64,000 bases of DNA from Trebouxia sp. TZW2008 (GCA_002118135.1 BDIU01000091.1:275957-339956), one strand, 5' to 3'. Positions 15,101-25,362 are shown, counted from the first letter of the stretch. Made by a program: numbers and translations. The notes: a model not told the origin generated them from the sequence alone.

Positions 15101-18100
15101 CCAGCCCACAAAAAGAGTCTAGTGTGCTTCTGAAATACTCGAGAGTCATGACATGCTGTAGCTCTGAGACCACTACAGCACAGTCCGCAATGCCAAGCCA
15201 TCACGAACTATGGTGTATTTGTTCTCAGAGCTACAGCGCGTCAGCACTCTTGAGTACCAAACAACCATACGCGGCTCACAATGAAGTGTTGTTTCTTTCA
15301 TGTACCTTTGCAACGCTCCTTCACCTTGAGGCCTCCATCGAGTAAGCTTGGGCAAGCAAACATGTGACACAACTTTGCTTTTGTTTGGGTCAACATCATT
15401 GATCACGTGCTCATATAGGCAGGTCAGGGTACTGCATACTCTGCCAGGCTGATTGGCAGATTTTCTTCCACAACAGCATTCTGCTGGCAATTGAGCGTCT
15501 GGCACAAATGGTTTATGGCTGAAGAGTTTCATTGCTGATCAATTGGGTTCGCACGGTGCTTGTCGCTTTCAGCACCTGCAAAATACATGTTCATCTGAAT
15601 TTGTATTTCAGGCTTCACAGCGGCAGCGGCAGAAGTGCATAGCTCGGCGCCGCTCACGGGGTTGACATTGCTTGCTGTCTTGATCTGTAGAGCTTGCACC
15701 TGCGTAACCTATGCAATGCTTGTCCTATCTGCCCAGGCAAGTCACAGTTTGTCAGGGTTCCCCCGCATCTCGTATACCCTGTGCATATCATTATTCACGC
15801 GAGATTTCCATAATCTTTACTGATCACTGAGATTGACGGTCACTGTCATTGCTGTGCAGCACTTGAGGCTGACCTTAATGAGAGCGTCGCCATGACTGGA
15901 TGACTGGCAATAGTCGCTTCATTCTCCAATCACAGCCACACTCTTATCAGCGTCAGCCCTGAGCGCTGCACACCAGTGAAAGTAACTGCCATCTCTCTAA
16001 TACAAATGCACTGTGCTGTTGCCACGACTGCACACACAATGCACCTGGCCTGAGGAATGCTGATACGGTATTTGCCACAGCACACAGGCTTGACACTCAT
16101 TTCTGTTGACACACTGCCTCAAAGTCGAATCGCCAAGCTATCTTTGCCGTGACTGGAGATAGGGACAGCAACACACTTGCCTTGAGAAATGCTGATGCAG
16201 GCTTTGCTACTGATCAATGAGGCTTGACAGGCACTCTCAGTGCTGTGCAGCATTCAAGGCGGCCCTACTGAGATTGTTGCCAGTCCTGTGGTCAAGGTTA
16301 CCATTTCTTCAGGATCCGCCTTGAATGCTGCAAAACAGTGAGAGTAACTGTGACATCTTGGTGATACATGTGCTGTGCTGTTGGCAGGACTGCAGAAACA
16401 ACGCACCTGGCCTGAGGCCTGAGGAATGCTGACGTGGATTGAGCAGTTGTCGCCATGACTGGAGATGGTACCAGGAATGCTGATGCAGGCTTTGCTGCTG
16501 ATCACCAAGGCTTGACAGTCACTCTCAGTGCTGTGCAGAACTCAAGGCGGCCCCTAACGAGCTTGTTGCCAGCCCTCCGGTCAAGATTAATATCTCGTTG
16601 GGATCCGCCTTGAGTGCTGCGCAACAGAGAGAGCAACTGTGACATTGTGGTGATGCATGCACTGTGCTGTTGCTAGGGCTGCAGATACAATGCACCTGGC
16701 CTGGGAAATTGTGACGTGGGTTGAGCAGTTGTTGCTGTGACTGGAGATAGCACCAGCAATGGACCTGCATTGAGGAATGCTGATGCAGGCTTTGCTACTG
16801 ATCAGTGAGGCTCGACAGTCACTCTCAGTGCTGTGCAACACTCAAGGCTGCCCCTGTTGAGATTGTTGTCTGTCCTGCGGTCAAGGCCTCATTAGGATCC
16901 GCCTTGAGTGCTGCAGAACAGTGAGAGAAACTGTGACATCTTGGTGCTACTTGCACTGTGCTGTTGCCAGGATTGCAGAAACAATGCACCTGGCCCGAGG
17001 AATGCTGATGTGGGTTTTGCCACAGCACAGCAGCCTGACAGTTCTTCCTGCTGCCATGCAGCCCTCAAGGCAGCTCCCGATGAGATTGTTCTCATGGTGG
17101 CAGATAACGCCAACAATGCATCAGCCCTCAGAAATGCTGATGTAGGCTCTGTTGCAGCACAGAGGTTTGACGGTTGCTTTTGTGTTGCCATGCAGCTTTG
17201 AAGGCAGATCCCAAAGCGATTGTTGCCTTGACTGCCAATAGCAATACACGTCCCATGCGGAATGCTATTGCAAGCTTTACTACAGCTCAGAAGCCTGACA
17301 GTTCTTCTTGTTGATGTGCAGCACTGAAGGCCGATCCGAATGAGATCGTCGCCATGACGGGCGATGGAACCAACGATGCACCAGCTCTGAGGAACGCTGA
17401 TGTGGGCTTTGCCATGATGAGTGGTACGTCCATCGCAAAGGATGCCTCAGACATCCTATTGCTGGACAACAACTTCACCAGCGTTGTGGATGCTGTGAAG
17501 TGGGGCCGCAGCGTGTATGCCGGCATAACAAAGTTCTTGCAATTTCAGGTCAGCAGCAAGTATGCCAGCCACACAGTGTCTGCAACAGAGTTGTCTTGTT
17601 GTGCATGTCATTTGTTCATGCTGAGCGGCACCTCCATTGCCAAGGATGCGTCTGACATCCTGCTGATGGATCGCAACTTTACCAATAGTATGGAAGCTGT
17701 TCAAATCGCTATCCAGCGGCAGGATGTCTGACGCATGCTATCAAGTGGTGCTGCAGGGTGCATGCCAGCGTCAACAAATCTCCTGCATTTTCAGGTGAAC
17801 AGCAACTCTGCCCTTCACACAATGTCTCTCTGTGTATGTCATTTCTGCATTGTGAGTGGCACCTCCATTGCCAAGGATGCGTCAGACATTCTGCTGATGG
17901 ATCACAACTGCAACAGCACTGTTGATGTTATTGTCCATCGGAAGGATGTCTGACGCATGCTGGCAAGTGGGGCCGCAGTGTGCATGCCAGCATCACCAAG
18001 TTTCTACATTTCCAGATGAATACCAACTATGCCAAGAAACACCCTTTTGTGTGTATCATTTGCGCAGAATGAGTGGCATCTCCATTGTCAATGTCAAGGA

Positions 18101-21100
18101 TGCGTCAGACATACTGCTGCTGCGTTACAACTGCAACAGCACTGTTGATGTTGTTGTCCATCAACAGGATGTCTGACGCATGCTGACAAGTACGGCCGCA
18201 GTGCGCATGCCAGCATCACCAAGTTCCTGCATTTTCCAGATGAATATCAACTATGCCAAGAAACATCCTTTCGTGGGTATCATTTGCGCATGATGAGTGG
18301 CATGTCCATTGTCAAGGATGCATCAGACATCCTGCTGATGGATTACACCTGCAACAGCACTGTTGATGTTATTGTTCATCAACAGGATGTCTGACGCAGT
18401 GCGCATGCCAGCATCACCAAGTTCCTGCATTCTCAGTAGTTAGTACCAACCGTGCCAAAAGAAATGTCATTTGTGCATAATGAGTGCCACCTGAATTGCC
18501 AAGGATGCGCCTGACATCCTGCTGATGGAGTACAAGTGCAACAGGATGGTTGAAGTTGTTATCCATCATGTCTAATGCATGCTGTCAAGTGAGGCTGCAG
18601 TGTTCACGCCGGCATCATCAAGTGCCTGCTGTTTCAGGTGAATGCTAACTACGCCAGCACACAAAGGTTCTGCAATGCTTACTTCTGAATGTGCCATTCC
18701 ACGTTTTACTCTGCGTCTATGACTGGAAATTTCTGTTGGAAAATCTTGATGAATTTGATTTCTCAAGAGCGTTGATTGAGATTAAACGACCCTTAAATCA
18801 AAAAGCGAATGTGCTGATGCTATACCAATTTCAGCAAAAGCACTGCTGAGAATGCTGAGCTGCTTTGAAGACATGGTAACTTCCCGTGACAGCAGTGCAG
18901 ATGCTGTGGCTCAAAGTCATCATAGGCTCTCTTGCTTCCTGAAATCACAGGAGGGCCAGGGATTTCGTGGTCAGGTACAGGCCACAGAACTTGATGGCTG
19001 TTGTTGATGCAAACACATCGCATGTGGAAGCTGATGCTGGGTTGTGGCTGTTGCAGCTCGCTGTTAAAATCGTGGCCATGACAATGGCTTGCACAGGGGC
19101 CACAGCCATCCATCCAGCCCCTATCCCTGTGAAGTCCAGTACTAAAAGTGTGTTTTTGACTAAGCCTTCAAAGTACAACCTGTCTGCAAGCTGATACTAG
19201 TCTGTGACTGCTGCAGTTGACCGTCAATATTGTAGCGGTGACAACGGCCTGCATAGGGGCCATTGCAGTCCAGGAATCCCCCTTGACGGCAGTGCAGATG
19301 CTGTGGCTTAACCTGATCATGGATAGTTTGGCCTCCCTGGCGCTTGCAACTGAAGCACCAACAGATGCAATGTTGGACCTTCCGCCCTACTCAGCACAGC
19401 AGTCACTGCTTACACCGACTGTAAGTGCCTCTTGCTTGTTTTCTGATTTCTGCTGTCTGCCTGTTGCCTGCCCCTTGCGGCTGAAGCACCCACCAATGCA
19501 ATGTTGGACCTGCTGCCATACTCTGCCCAGCAGTCAATGCTCACACATACAGTAAGTGGCTGCTGCTCACAATTACAGTGACTGCCTTTTGCAATGTCCT
19601 TTCAAGTGAAGCACCCAAGAATGCGATGCTTGACCTGCTGCCGTACTCTTCCAGCGATCACTGCTCACATCTACAGCATTAGGCTGAGCGCATGATGGTC
19701 ATTAGGCAACAATCATCGATGTGACTTGGTCAAGTTGCCTTGTCTGCAATTGGCTACATGCAAGTCTTTGGCCCTGGCATCAATTGGACATCTCAGACAG
19801 GAGGCGAAATTTCATGCTTACGTTGCATTTGGACCTGATGAATATGAGGTTCAATGAGAGGTTGCGCTTGCATGTGCAGTTCCTGTGAATTTCTGCGCAA
19901 TCAGATTGTCTACATCATGGTGTAGAACACGTCATGCAGCAAGACACTGTTTTGATTAAAAGTTACCAGAGGCCTTGCAGCTGTACAGCTGCATTATGCT
20001 GCTTGCAAACATGACGCCACTATACATTCAGCTCAAGCCACTACGGTCATGGATTCACCCACCGCGCAAGTCGGTGTCAGAAGTGAGAATTGTAACAGTA
20101 GCAGTGATCAATGAACAGCAAGAACATCTGGCGGTATTTGTGTAAGTTCCACAAGAAATGTTGAACAACTGCAACAAAACAAAATCGTCACGTTCAAAAA
20201 CAAATGCTGACTCCATGACGATGCTACAGGTGACTAAGCACATTGTGGGGCAGAGCTTATTTCAACTTGGGGTGATGTATGGCTTGGTGGTGTACGGGGA
20301 CCAGCTCTTTGGAATTGCCAATGGCCACACTGTACAGGGGCCCTCACAGCATTACACCATTGTCTTCAACACCTTCGTCCTCATGCAGCTCTTTAACCAG
20401 GTGAGTGCTGAACTGCTGCCTCTCTATCTTATCTTTGGTGCCATCCGCACACTGTGCTGTGTGTCTGATCTCATCACTACACTCTTGTCTGTAACGACTT
20501 CAATCTCATGCAGCTGTTTTAGAAGTTTTGGGCTGACTTGCTTGCATTGCGCTCTGATTGTGACATGGTCCCCTGTCTTGCACTTGCCTGGCAACCAGAT
20601 CCTGCATAACTTTGTGCGGCTGTTTCACCAGGTGATTGTTGACTTGCTCCCGGTCTGCTATGACTCTGGTTCTCCCAGTGTTAGACTTTTGTCTTCATTA
20701 CCTTTGTTTTCATGCAGCTGTTAATCAGGTGTGTGTTGATCTTCTCCCTGTGGCCTTTTGTGACTTTCTGGCATTCAGTGTTGCTGATCTTATTCAGCTC
20801 TTCAAGAAGGAGCTTCCTGAGCCTGCTGTTGTCATCTTGCCCCTGTCCTGCTCTGCAACACCATTGTTCTCATGCTGCTATTCAACCAGAACAGCTACTT
20901 CAGAAGGCCGTTCTGTTTGAACAATTGCATGAGAGCAACACTGTTGAAGGTCAGGGTGAGCGCTGACTGGCTTCTGGCCTGTACTGCATTTGCTTGCCCA
21001 TCTTCTGTGATTCCATGCTTTTTGTCAGCAAAGCATATCTGTCACGGCATTTCAGCATGAGTCAACACTGCTGTCAGGCATGCTGCTCTGTACTTGGCAC

Positions 21101-21890
21101 TTGCCATCTTTTGGAAAGGCTGCTAGCCACCTTCAAGAGCACTTTTGCAGCAAAGAATAATAGCAGGCAGGTTTGCAATCTGCTGGTGGATTGTGCAGGT
21201 GAACAGCCGCAAGGTGTGGGATGAGGCCAATGTGGTCGCAGGCATGTTCAGCAACAAGCTGTTTGCTGGCATCCTGCTTGGAGAGGCTGCTCTGCAGGTG
21301 ATTCAGCTCCAGACTTTGTCTGCATGGCTTACAGGACATTCTCCTGATGCCTTTGTAGCATTCCAGCCATTTGCACTGATTAGCATGCTGTCCAAGTTCA
21401 AGCTCTGTTCTTTCATTTGGCACAATTTGATGACTGCCCACTGGCAGTTGTTTGAAAGTATTGACAGGTGCTCAGCACCACTCCATCATTCCAATAAAGC
21501 ACTGGATGATGGAAAGGTGCTGTGTACTTGTCTTGATTGTCAGGAGATACCATTCACCATGAGCAGCATTTGATCACCCCAGGCATGGCTTACGCAGGCA
21601 TGGCATGCGAGACCATGTTGTGAGTCAACAGCGCTAGATTTGTCAAACTCTGCGCAAGGGCAGCTGCATTACAATTGCTACATTGACTGCTCCTTCTGCT
21701 AGCTGAGCCAGCCATTCAAGTTGCTGACACTATGTGGTGGTGAATGCAGGTGGCCATAGTTCAGAATGGTGGCCGCTTCTTTGAGACGACCCCACTCACG
21801 CCATCCCAGTGGGCCGTTTGCACTGGCATTGGAGCAATCAGCCTTTTGATTAGAGCTGTGCTCAGGCTTATCCCGACCCGCAAGCAGTGA
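194..21890 (+). CDS. Plant-type P2B calcium-transporting ATPase (ACA/PMCA family), 19 exons
   Basis: Pumps Ca2+ out of the cytosol using ATP. Exons read as 194-655, 852-1088, 1399-1529, 2384-2578, 3978-4176, 6613-6763, 7079-7171, 7513-7629, 8772-8940, 9866-10024, 11669-11880, 13641-13865, 14420-14614, 17322-17548, 19217-19420, 20032-20082 (least certain), 20230-20400, 21199-21297, 21750-21890; all phases agree, giving 1,145 residues. Visible motifs: DESQMTGE in the actuator domain, [11 protein letters not shown] in TM4, the phosphorylated Asp in DKTGTLT (D456), [11 protein letters not shown] at about 861-871, and [15 protein letters not shown] in TM6. Ten hydrophobic segments can be placed. 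The tail after TM10 is only a few residues, while about 150 residues precede TM1, as in plant ACA pumps with N-terminal autoinhibition. The first ATG (194) is a guess; residues 1-90 look unlike the family. Introns are packed with exon-derived repeats, listed separately. Confidence 0.9.
1802..2383 (+). repeat. Decayed tandem copies of the start of Ca2+-ATPase exon 4
   Basis: At least five imperfect copies of the acceptor plus the exon 4 start (encoding [11 protein letters not shown]) precede the true exon at 2384. The core 'gccagttgactgg' is seen near 1847, 1950 (changed), 2085 (changed), 2194 and 2320. The copy near 2307 keeps the acceptor and about 60 coding bases before it degenerates; older copies carry indels. 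Confidence 0.75.
2590..3230 (+). repeat. Tandem copies of the end of Ca2+-ATPase exon 4 plus intron start
   Basis: The junction 'gatgaagactcctcaggtc' plus the gtaagc donor and following intron bases recurs near 2718, 2880 and 3045, about 160 bases apart. A shared 'cacccactgctgtcaaaggcag' block also repeats. The first, intact copy is the true donor at 2579. Confidence 0.7.
4245..5215 (+). repeat. Alternating direct and inverted copies of the end of Ca2+-ATPase exon 5
   Basis: The TM4 segment ([13 protein letters not shown]) recurs downstream of its exon. It is inverted near 4330-4365, direct near 4383-4425, inverted near 4535-4580, direct near 4603-4645, and weakly again near 5130-5215. On the minus strand the first inverted copy still reads [15 protein letters not shown]. 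Neighbouring opposite copies could pair as stems in the transcript. Confidence 0.7.
5547..6612 (+). repeat. Five degenerate copies of Ca2+-ATPase exon 6 ahead of the intact exon
   Basis: Acceptor-linked copies of the [18 protein letters not shown] exon start at 5547, 5781, 5905, 6196 and 6321; the intact exon starts at 6613. Starts 5781, 6196 and 6613 are 415-417 bases apart, and 5905 and 6321 are 416 apart, so a two-copy unit was itself duplicated. The copies carry frameshifts, for example a lost base after the YSVK segment, and lack the DKTG end. Confidence 0.85.
8310..8771 (+). repeat. Three short copies of the start of Ca2+-ATPase exon 9
   Basis: Copies of 'caggtgagtttgtgcgtg' and following bases (GEFVRVGNR) lie at about 8310, 8470 and 8693, with the true exon at 8772. 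Each keeps the acceptor cag and 20-40 bases of exon-like sequence, then diverges. Confidence 0.65.
9575..9865 (+). repeat. Two degenerate copies of Ca2+-ATPase exon 10
   Basis: The exon 10 sequence ([20 protein letters not shown]) appears near 9600-9690 and near 9717-9785 before the intact exon at 9866. The second has a one-base shift after the AAEI codons. The 'gactgtg(g/c)aggattg' lead-in is also duplicated, so the unit includes intron sequence upstream of the acceptor. Confidence 0.75.
10380..11668 (+). repeat. Mixed-orientation copies of Ca2+-ATPase exon 11 with a short interspersed repeat
   Basis: Partial copies of exon 11 ([17 protein letters not shown] to the [17 protein letters not shown] part) lie near 10720-10890, 10950-11010, 11080-11210, 11265-11420 and 11485-11605, some inverted. 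A motif close to 'gcctgcttgtgttgcaa' recurs between them, densely at 10380-10560 and again near 10740, 10920, 11050 (inverted) and 11620. The intact exon is 11669-11880. A copy of its last about 110 bases follows at 11885-12001. Confidence 0.75.
12940..13640 (+). repeat. Direct and inverted copies of Ca2+-ATPase exon 12 start
   Basis: The exon 12 start ([20 protein letters not shown]) is present inverted near 12970-13030 and 13270-13325, and direct near 13035-13090 and 13335-13405. Three direct tandem units then begin at 13444, 13542 and the intact 13641, about 98 bases apart. The direct copies keep the acceptor cag. Confidence 0.75.
14650..15260 (+). repeat. Copies of the end of Ca2+-ATPase exon 13
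   Basis: The exon end ([19 protein letters not shown] and donor) recurs near 14690-14760, 14815-14870, 14935-14980, 15035-15085 and 15150, with an inverted copy at about 15200-15270 that still reads [15 protein letters not shown] on the minus strand. A copy of the exon start lies upstream at 14235-14275. Confidence 0.7.
15855..17321 (+). repeat. Large array of direct and inverted copies of Ca2+-ATPase exon 14 start
   Basis: About ten or more fragments of the hinge exon ([31 protein letters not shown]) fill this intron. Direct fragments with 'aatgctgatg(c/t)(a/g)gg' ends lie near 16060, 16185, 16420, 16480, 16700, 16780, 17005, 17140 and 17265. Inverted fragments of the ALKADP part lie near 15945, 16310, 16590 and 16900. 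Only the last copy (17322) has an intact [11 protein letters not shown]. Direct and inverted fragments alternate with a period near 280. Confidence 0.8.
17620..18570 (+). repeat. Tandem array of about five decayed copies of the 3' half of Ca2+-ATPase exon 14
   Basis: Units beginning with a 'gagtggcacctccattgcc'-like sequence ([17 protein letters not shown]) start near 17620, 17854, 18070, 18295 and 18480, roughly 190-230 bases apart. Each unit also holds an inverted piece, 'ggatgtctgacgcatg', complementary to the 'gatgcgtcagacatcc' in the same unit, so every repeat contains a potential hairpin. A copy of the KFLQF end precedes the next unit. Confidence 0.85.
18880..19690 (+). repeat. Copies of the ends of Ca2+-ATPase exon 15 on both sides of it
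   Basis: Upstream, a copy of the start ([18 protein letters not shown]) lies near 19056-19125 and one of the middle (TAVQMLWL) near 18887-18925. Downstream, the end ([23 protein letters not shown]) is repeated at about 19480-19555 with a usable-looking gtaag, and at about 19605-19680. The copies read DLLPYS where the exon has DLPPYS, so the functional exon may have diverged after copying. Confidence 0.75.
20500..20925 (+). repeat. Short copies of the end of Ca2+-ATPase exon 17
   Basis: Variants of the 'ctcatgcagctctttaaccag' junction (LMQLFNQ) with the following intron bases recur near 20505, 20620, 20712 and 20868 after the true donor at 20401. Confidence 0.6.
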
Positions 21891-22791
21891 CCAACACAGC
21901 AATGTATATAGATTGAGTCACTGATCCAGAAACGCAGGAATGAATGAGTTGCAGAAGTTGGCAGGGCAAACTATGCTTGCCCGAGTTTTGAACTGAACAC
22001 TGCATTTCGTGGGAGTTTCAGCAGATACTGACAGTTGCAATCCAGTTTTGAAGCATTCCGAATCTCCGTAGAGCATATTCAGCAGGATCCACTCATCTGC
22101 AACAGGATGAGCTTTGTAACAATGCACTCACTAAGGAAGACTCGACCAAATTGAGCTGCACGGTCTGTCTTGCTCAGTACACTGTTTTTGACGCAATCAA
22201 TGGTATGTGGCTGCCCAAAAATAGTAAACGTTTGCAGTAGAGCCGTGACACAGCATGAATCTTCCTCTCCTGACTTCTTCCAGCAATCTTGTGTCACATC
22301 AGACTGCTTCTTCAACCACTGCAATTGACGATCCGCTGAACCTGCATCACCTCACATCATCTCTGCAACACCCATGGCCTTGTGCACTCATGTATAGTCG
22401 CTGGTGGTATGACCTGGAAATTTTACTTGATCAGCAGACATCACTTCTGCTAGTCATTGTCACTACAGTCCTGCCAAACTTGACTGGAGGGCCAGAATTG
22501 GAAATCACAAAATCTGCACCTTCTGCACACATGAGACAATGACAAGAATCACACAAGACTCACGCCCTGGGCGTCAACTGTACTCAAAAGCAGCTCAGTC
22601 TGCACTGCTTGTTGCGCTCAACTGCACAGGCTGTCATGTTTGCTCAGCAGTAACAGCTACAGCCACAGATGCTGTCAACTTTGTAACAAATTGCAACCAT
22701 CATGTTAGTATGCATCGCCTTTGGCATGGGTTTGTCCCTACAGACTTTCTCTTGGCCGAAATATCAAAGCTGTCATGTTTGCTGAGCAGCA
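21891..22791. other. Intergenic, no gene seen
   Basis: This is the convergent gap between the Ca2+-ATPase stop and the CCB4 stop. I found no recognisable protein, RNA gene or strong repeat here. Small open frames are not supported by splice sites or family resemblance. Confidence 0.5.
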
Positions 22792-25362
22792 TCATGCAGC
22801 TGCCGAGGCAGCATCACGCTTTGACTTGTCATTGGCTCCTGCTGATGCTTCAAGTGACGTGTCCAGCTTGTCAGCGATGGTGGAGGCCCAGGCCTGTGAA
22901 CACACACGCATGTTACATGCAATGTTTGCATATGTCATGCCGAAGGCATATATGCAGGGCTGCACAAATGAGCCGACTTGGGCAGATATGCATGCAGCAG
23001 TGGAAGGTGTCGCATGCAGCTGCACTTGCATGATCGTCTTTGAATGCGAAATGCAGTAGCATGGGACGCTGGTGCTTGCTCACGTGAAACTCACCAAATT
23101 GCCACTGGTGAGATCCAAACTGAAAAGAAACAAAGCAAGTATTATAACGACTGCCAACATGTATGGCTGTATGCAGCTAAGCCATGCGTATCAGCAGCAA
23201 GAGGCAAGACAACATGACATGCGTCACTCAATGGGTTTTGCTTTTGGCATTTGGCCTGACTGAGAATTTGCAACATGATATGCAATACCTGATCCAGCCT
23301 GGTGAAGCCGCGCTGGGTGTTGCTGGCAGCGATCAGAACACCATCATTGCCAATGGGCTGGACGATGGCAGCTTGTGTATTTTCAGGCAGGAAGCTGGTG
23401 AACTCCACACGACCTGCCATGACCCAGTGAAGTCGGCACAGACACAACTGACTCTGGCATTACCAAAGACAGGTCGTCTCTATTGCACAGAAAGCACACT
23501 TGGGCCTTCCACAAGGTGTTCTTGTTTGAGGCACGAGCTGGACCCTTGAAGACATCAACTAGAACAGGAGTTTCACCACCGATGCAAGCTGTCAGGAGCC
23601 CGAGGCTCTAAATCGCGGACTCTAGTCATCAGCTATGTAGTGTGAACATGGCAGCGATGACATGTGTGCATGGTCAATGCCATGTACCGACGTGCACAAC
23701 ATGTGATAGTTGCCGCTGCCAAAGCTGCAATCACAGCCAAGTGCAGGAGCAAAATTTGCCTGCCTGGGTAGAGAGCCAGGTTGGCCAAGTAGTTGCCCTG
23801 CTCTGAGCTCATGGCCCTCCTGCAGATGGGCCCCAACAGGGCATCCCCGGGCTTGTGCCCTGCCCTAGCTGCCCCCATATGCATCAAGCAGCTGCTGTCA
23901 TACAGTACCACCACTGCCTGACATGTTGAGCAGTCTTTAAGACTTTGCCACGCCCTGTGTAGCATCAGTCGGCTGAGATGCTGCCTATGGGTACCATTGC
24001 ACTTGGGCTGCTATGATACAGCACGACTATCGCCTGACATGTACAGCAATCTTTCAGACTCTGCCACGCCCTGTGCAGCACAACTTTGTTGAAATGCTGT
24101 CAAAATGTTGTCATAATTGTGCAACACAACTAGAGCCTGACATGTTGAGCAGTCTTCAAGGCTCTGTCATGCCCTGTGCATCATAGCTCTTCCAGCGCAA
24201 CGCCAAATTTGTTGTTTCAATCAGGCTGGTTGGAATGTGGGTGTATTGCAAACGCCACAGCTGAGCAGTGGTTCACATGCTGCTATGGCAAAACCTTGTC
24301 AGAGTCACATGATATTGCATGCATTGGTGTGTTCTAATCCAAGGCATCATGGCCTACAGATGTCTCCTGTCTGCTTGCATATAGGCGCCTGCTGCATGCT
24401 TACCATCTGAGCTCCTGTTGAGCTTGGTCAGAAAGGCCTGGTTTCAAGTATTCCAATTTATCACCTTCTAAGTCCACCTGCACCACAGAAACCTACCTCA
24501 GCCTTTGCAAACATCCATGCCTTCATCATCAAGTACATGCATTCTTGTGAGGTTTTGTGCCCCAGCTAGCTGCATACAGAAGCGATGAACTGCCTCCAAA
24601 CAGTCCTGTCCATGCCTTGATGCTGCAAAGGGTGCAGGCATTGGCTTACAGCTGGCTTGACTTTTGGCCGCAATGCTAGCCACTGCAGGCCTGTCAGCAG
24701 CAGCACTGCTGACAGCAGAATGACCAGCACATCTGTGCGTGACTGGGATGAGCTGGCATCCACCACTGGAGCAACCTGCAGCATCATGGAACATGAGTTT
24801 GCATAGTATACAGGCCTGATCTGGTGCGAGTGCTTGCATGCTGCATCTTACTGCAAACTGGAAGCAACTGCATGCTGCAAGCGACTGCGTCCTGCAATTG
24901 ACTGCATGCTGCAAATGACTGCATGCTGCAAGCAACTGCATCCTGCAACTGCATGCTGCGCAACTGACTGCATGCTGCAGCATGGTGAGAGCATGCACCG
25001 AGGACATACCCCTGAGAGCAGCCTATTGAGTAGTACGCCAACTATGCCAGATGCTCCAGCTATGAGTGGCAAAGCACGCAAGGCGCTGACATTCGATTCA
25101 AGCCAGCCCTGTGAAGCAAAGCCCTGCATGTGTACGTTCTCGAACTGCGGTTATATTGCACTCACCACTGGAGCTTCGGCAATCTTTTCAGCCATACCTC
25201 AGGCTCAGCAGCAGCTCTTGCTTTTAGTTTCGAAGACCGCACAAGTTTTCGCTTGGCACTGCTTCCGAACAAACTGCGAAAAGGATAAGCTGGTGTCCGG
25301 GAGGAGGCGTGACAGTCAGCGCAAAAACGAGCGGTAGAAGCACGCAGCAGCATGCATGGCAT
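22792..25362 (-). CDS. CCB4: CCB4-like cofactor assembly protein for cytochrome b6f, 7 exons
   Basis: Members of this family sit in the thylakoid membrane and help attach the c-type heme ci to cytochrome b6. Exons, high to low: 25198-25362, 25010-25123, 24650-24775, 24404-24477, 23764-23954, 23289-23413, 22792-22893; phases agree, 298 residues. The first 50 residues are rich in Arg, Ser and Ala like a transit peptide. Two hydrophobic helices follow (ALPLIAGASGIVGVLLN and VLVILLSAVLLLTGLQWLAL). The soluble part shows GNYLANLALYPGR, FLPENTQAAIVQPIG and GFTRLDQAWASTIADKL, all close to what I recall of plant CCB4. The reading frame requires exon 5 to end at 23764, before 'gcaggc', so the intron looks like GC-AG. 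CCB2, a paralogue, is less likely. The gene shares its upstream region with Bet5. Confidence 0.85.
24020..24190 (-). repeat. Two copies of the start of CCB4 exon 5 in the intron before it
   Basis: The minus-strand sequence 'acagggcgtggca(a/g)agtct' with the following 'gactgctcaacatgtcaggc' (exon 5 start, AWQSLKDCSTCQAV) is repeated near 24035-24085 and 24128-24180. Both keep the acceptor but lose the frame soon after. The intact copy is at 23954. Confidence 0.75.
24828..24990. repeat. Minisatellite inside CCB4 intron 2
   Basis: About ten imperfect units of a 'ctgcatgctgcaa' type, 15-17 bases long (gactgcatgctgcaaat, caactgcatcctgcaa and similar), run through this stretch. All frames over it give repetitive Cys/Met/Gln-rich peptides, which I do not regard as coding. 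Confidence 0.85.

Noticed and set aside
5547..18570. Mutually exclusive alternative exons, as in some insect genes
   Set aside because: Almost all extra copies lack one splice site or contain stops, frameshifts or inversion, so they cannot replace the exon.
20158..20724. 188-residue open frame as a separate gene
   Set aside because: It contains the Ca2+-ATPase exon 20230-20400 read through into flanking introns.
24828..24990. CRISPR-like regular repeats
   Set aside because: Units are contiguous with no unique spacers, and the genome is eukaryotic; it is a minisatellite.
24498..25007. 169-residue Cys/Met/Gln-rich minus-strand frame
   Set aside because: Largely the translated minisatellite plus the wrong frame of CCB4 exon 3.
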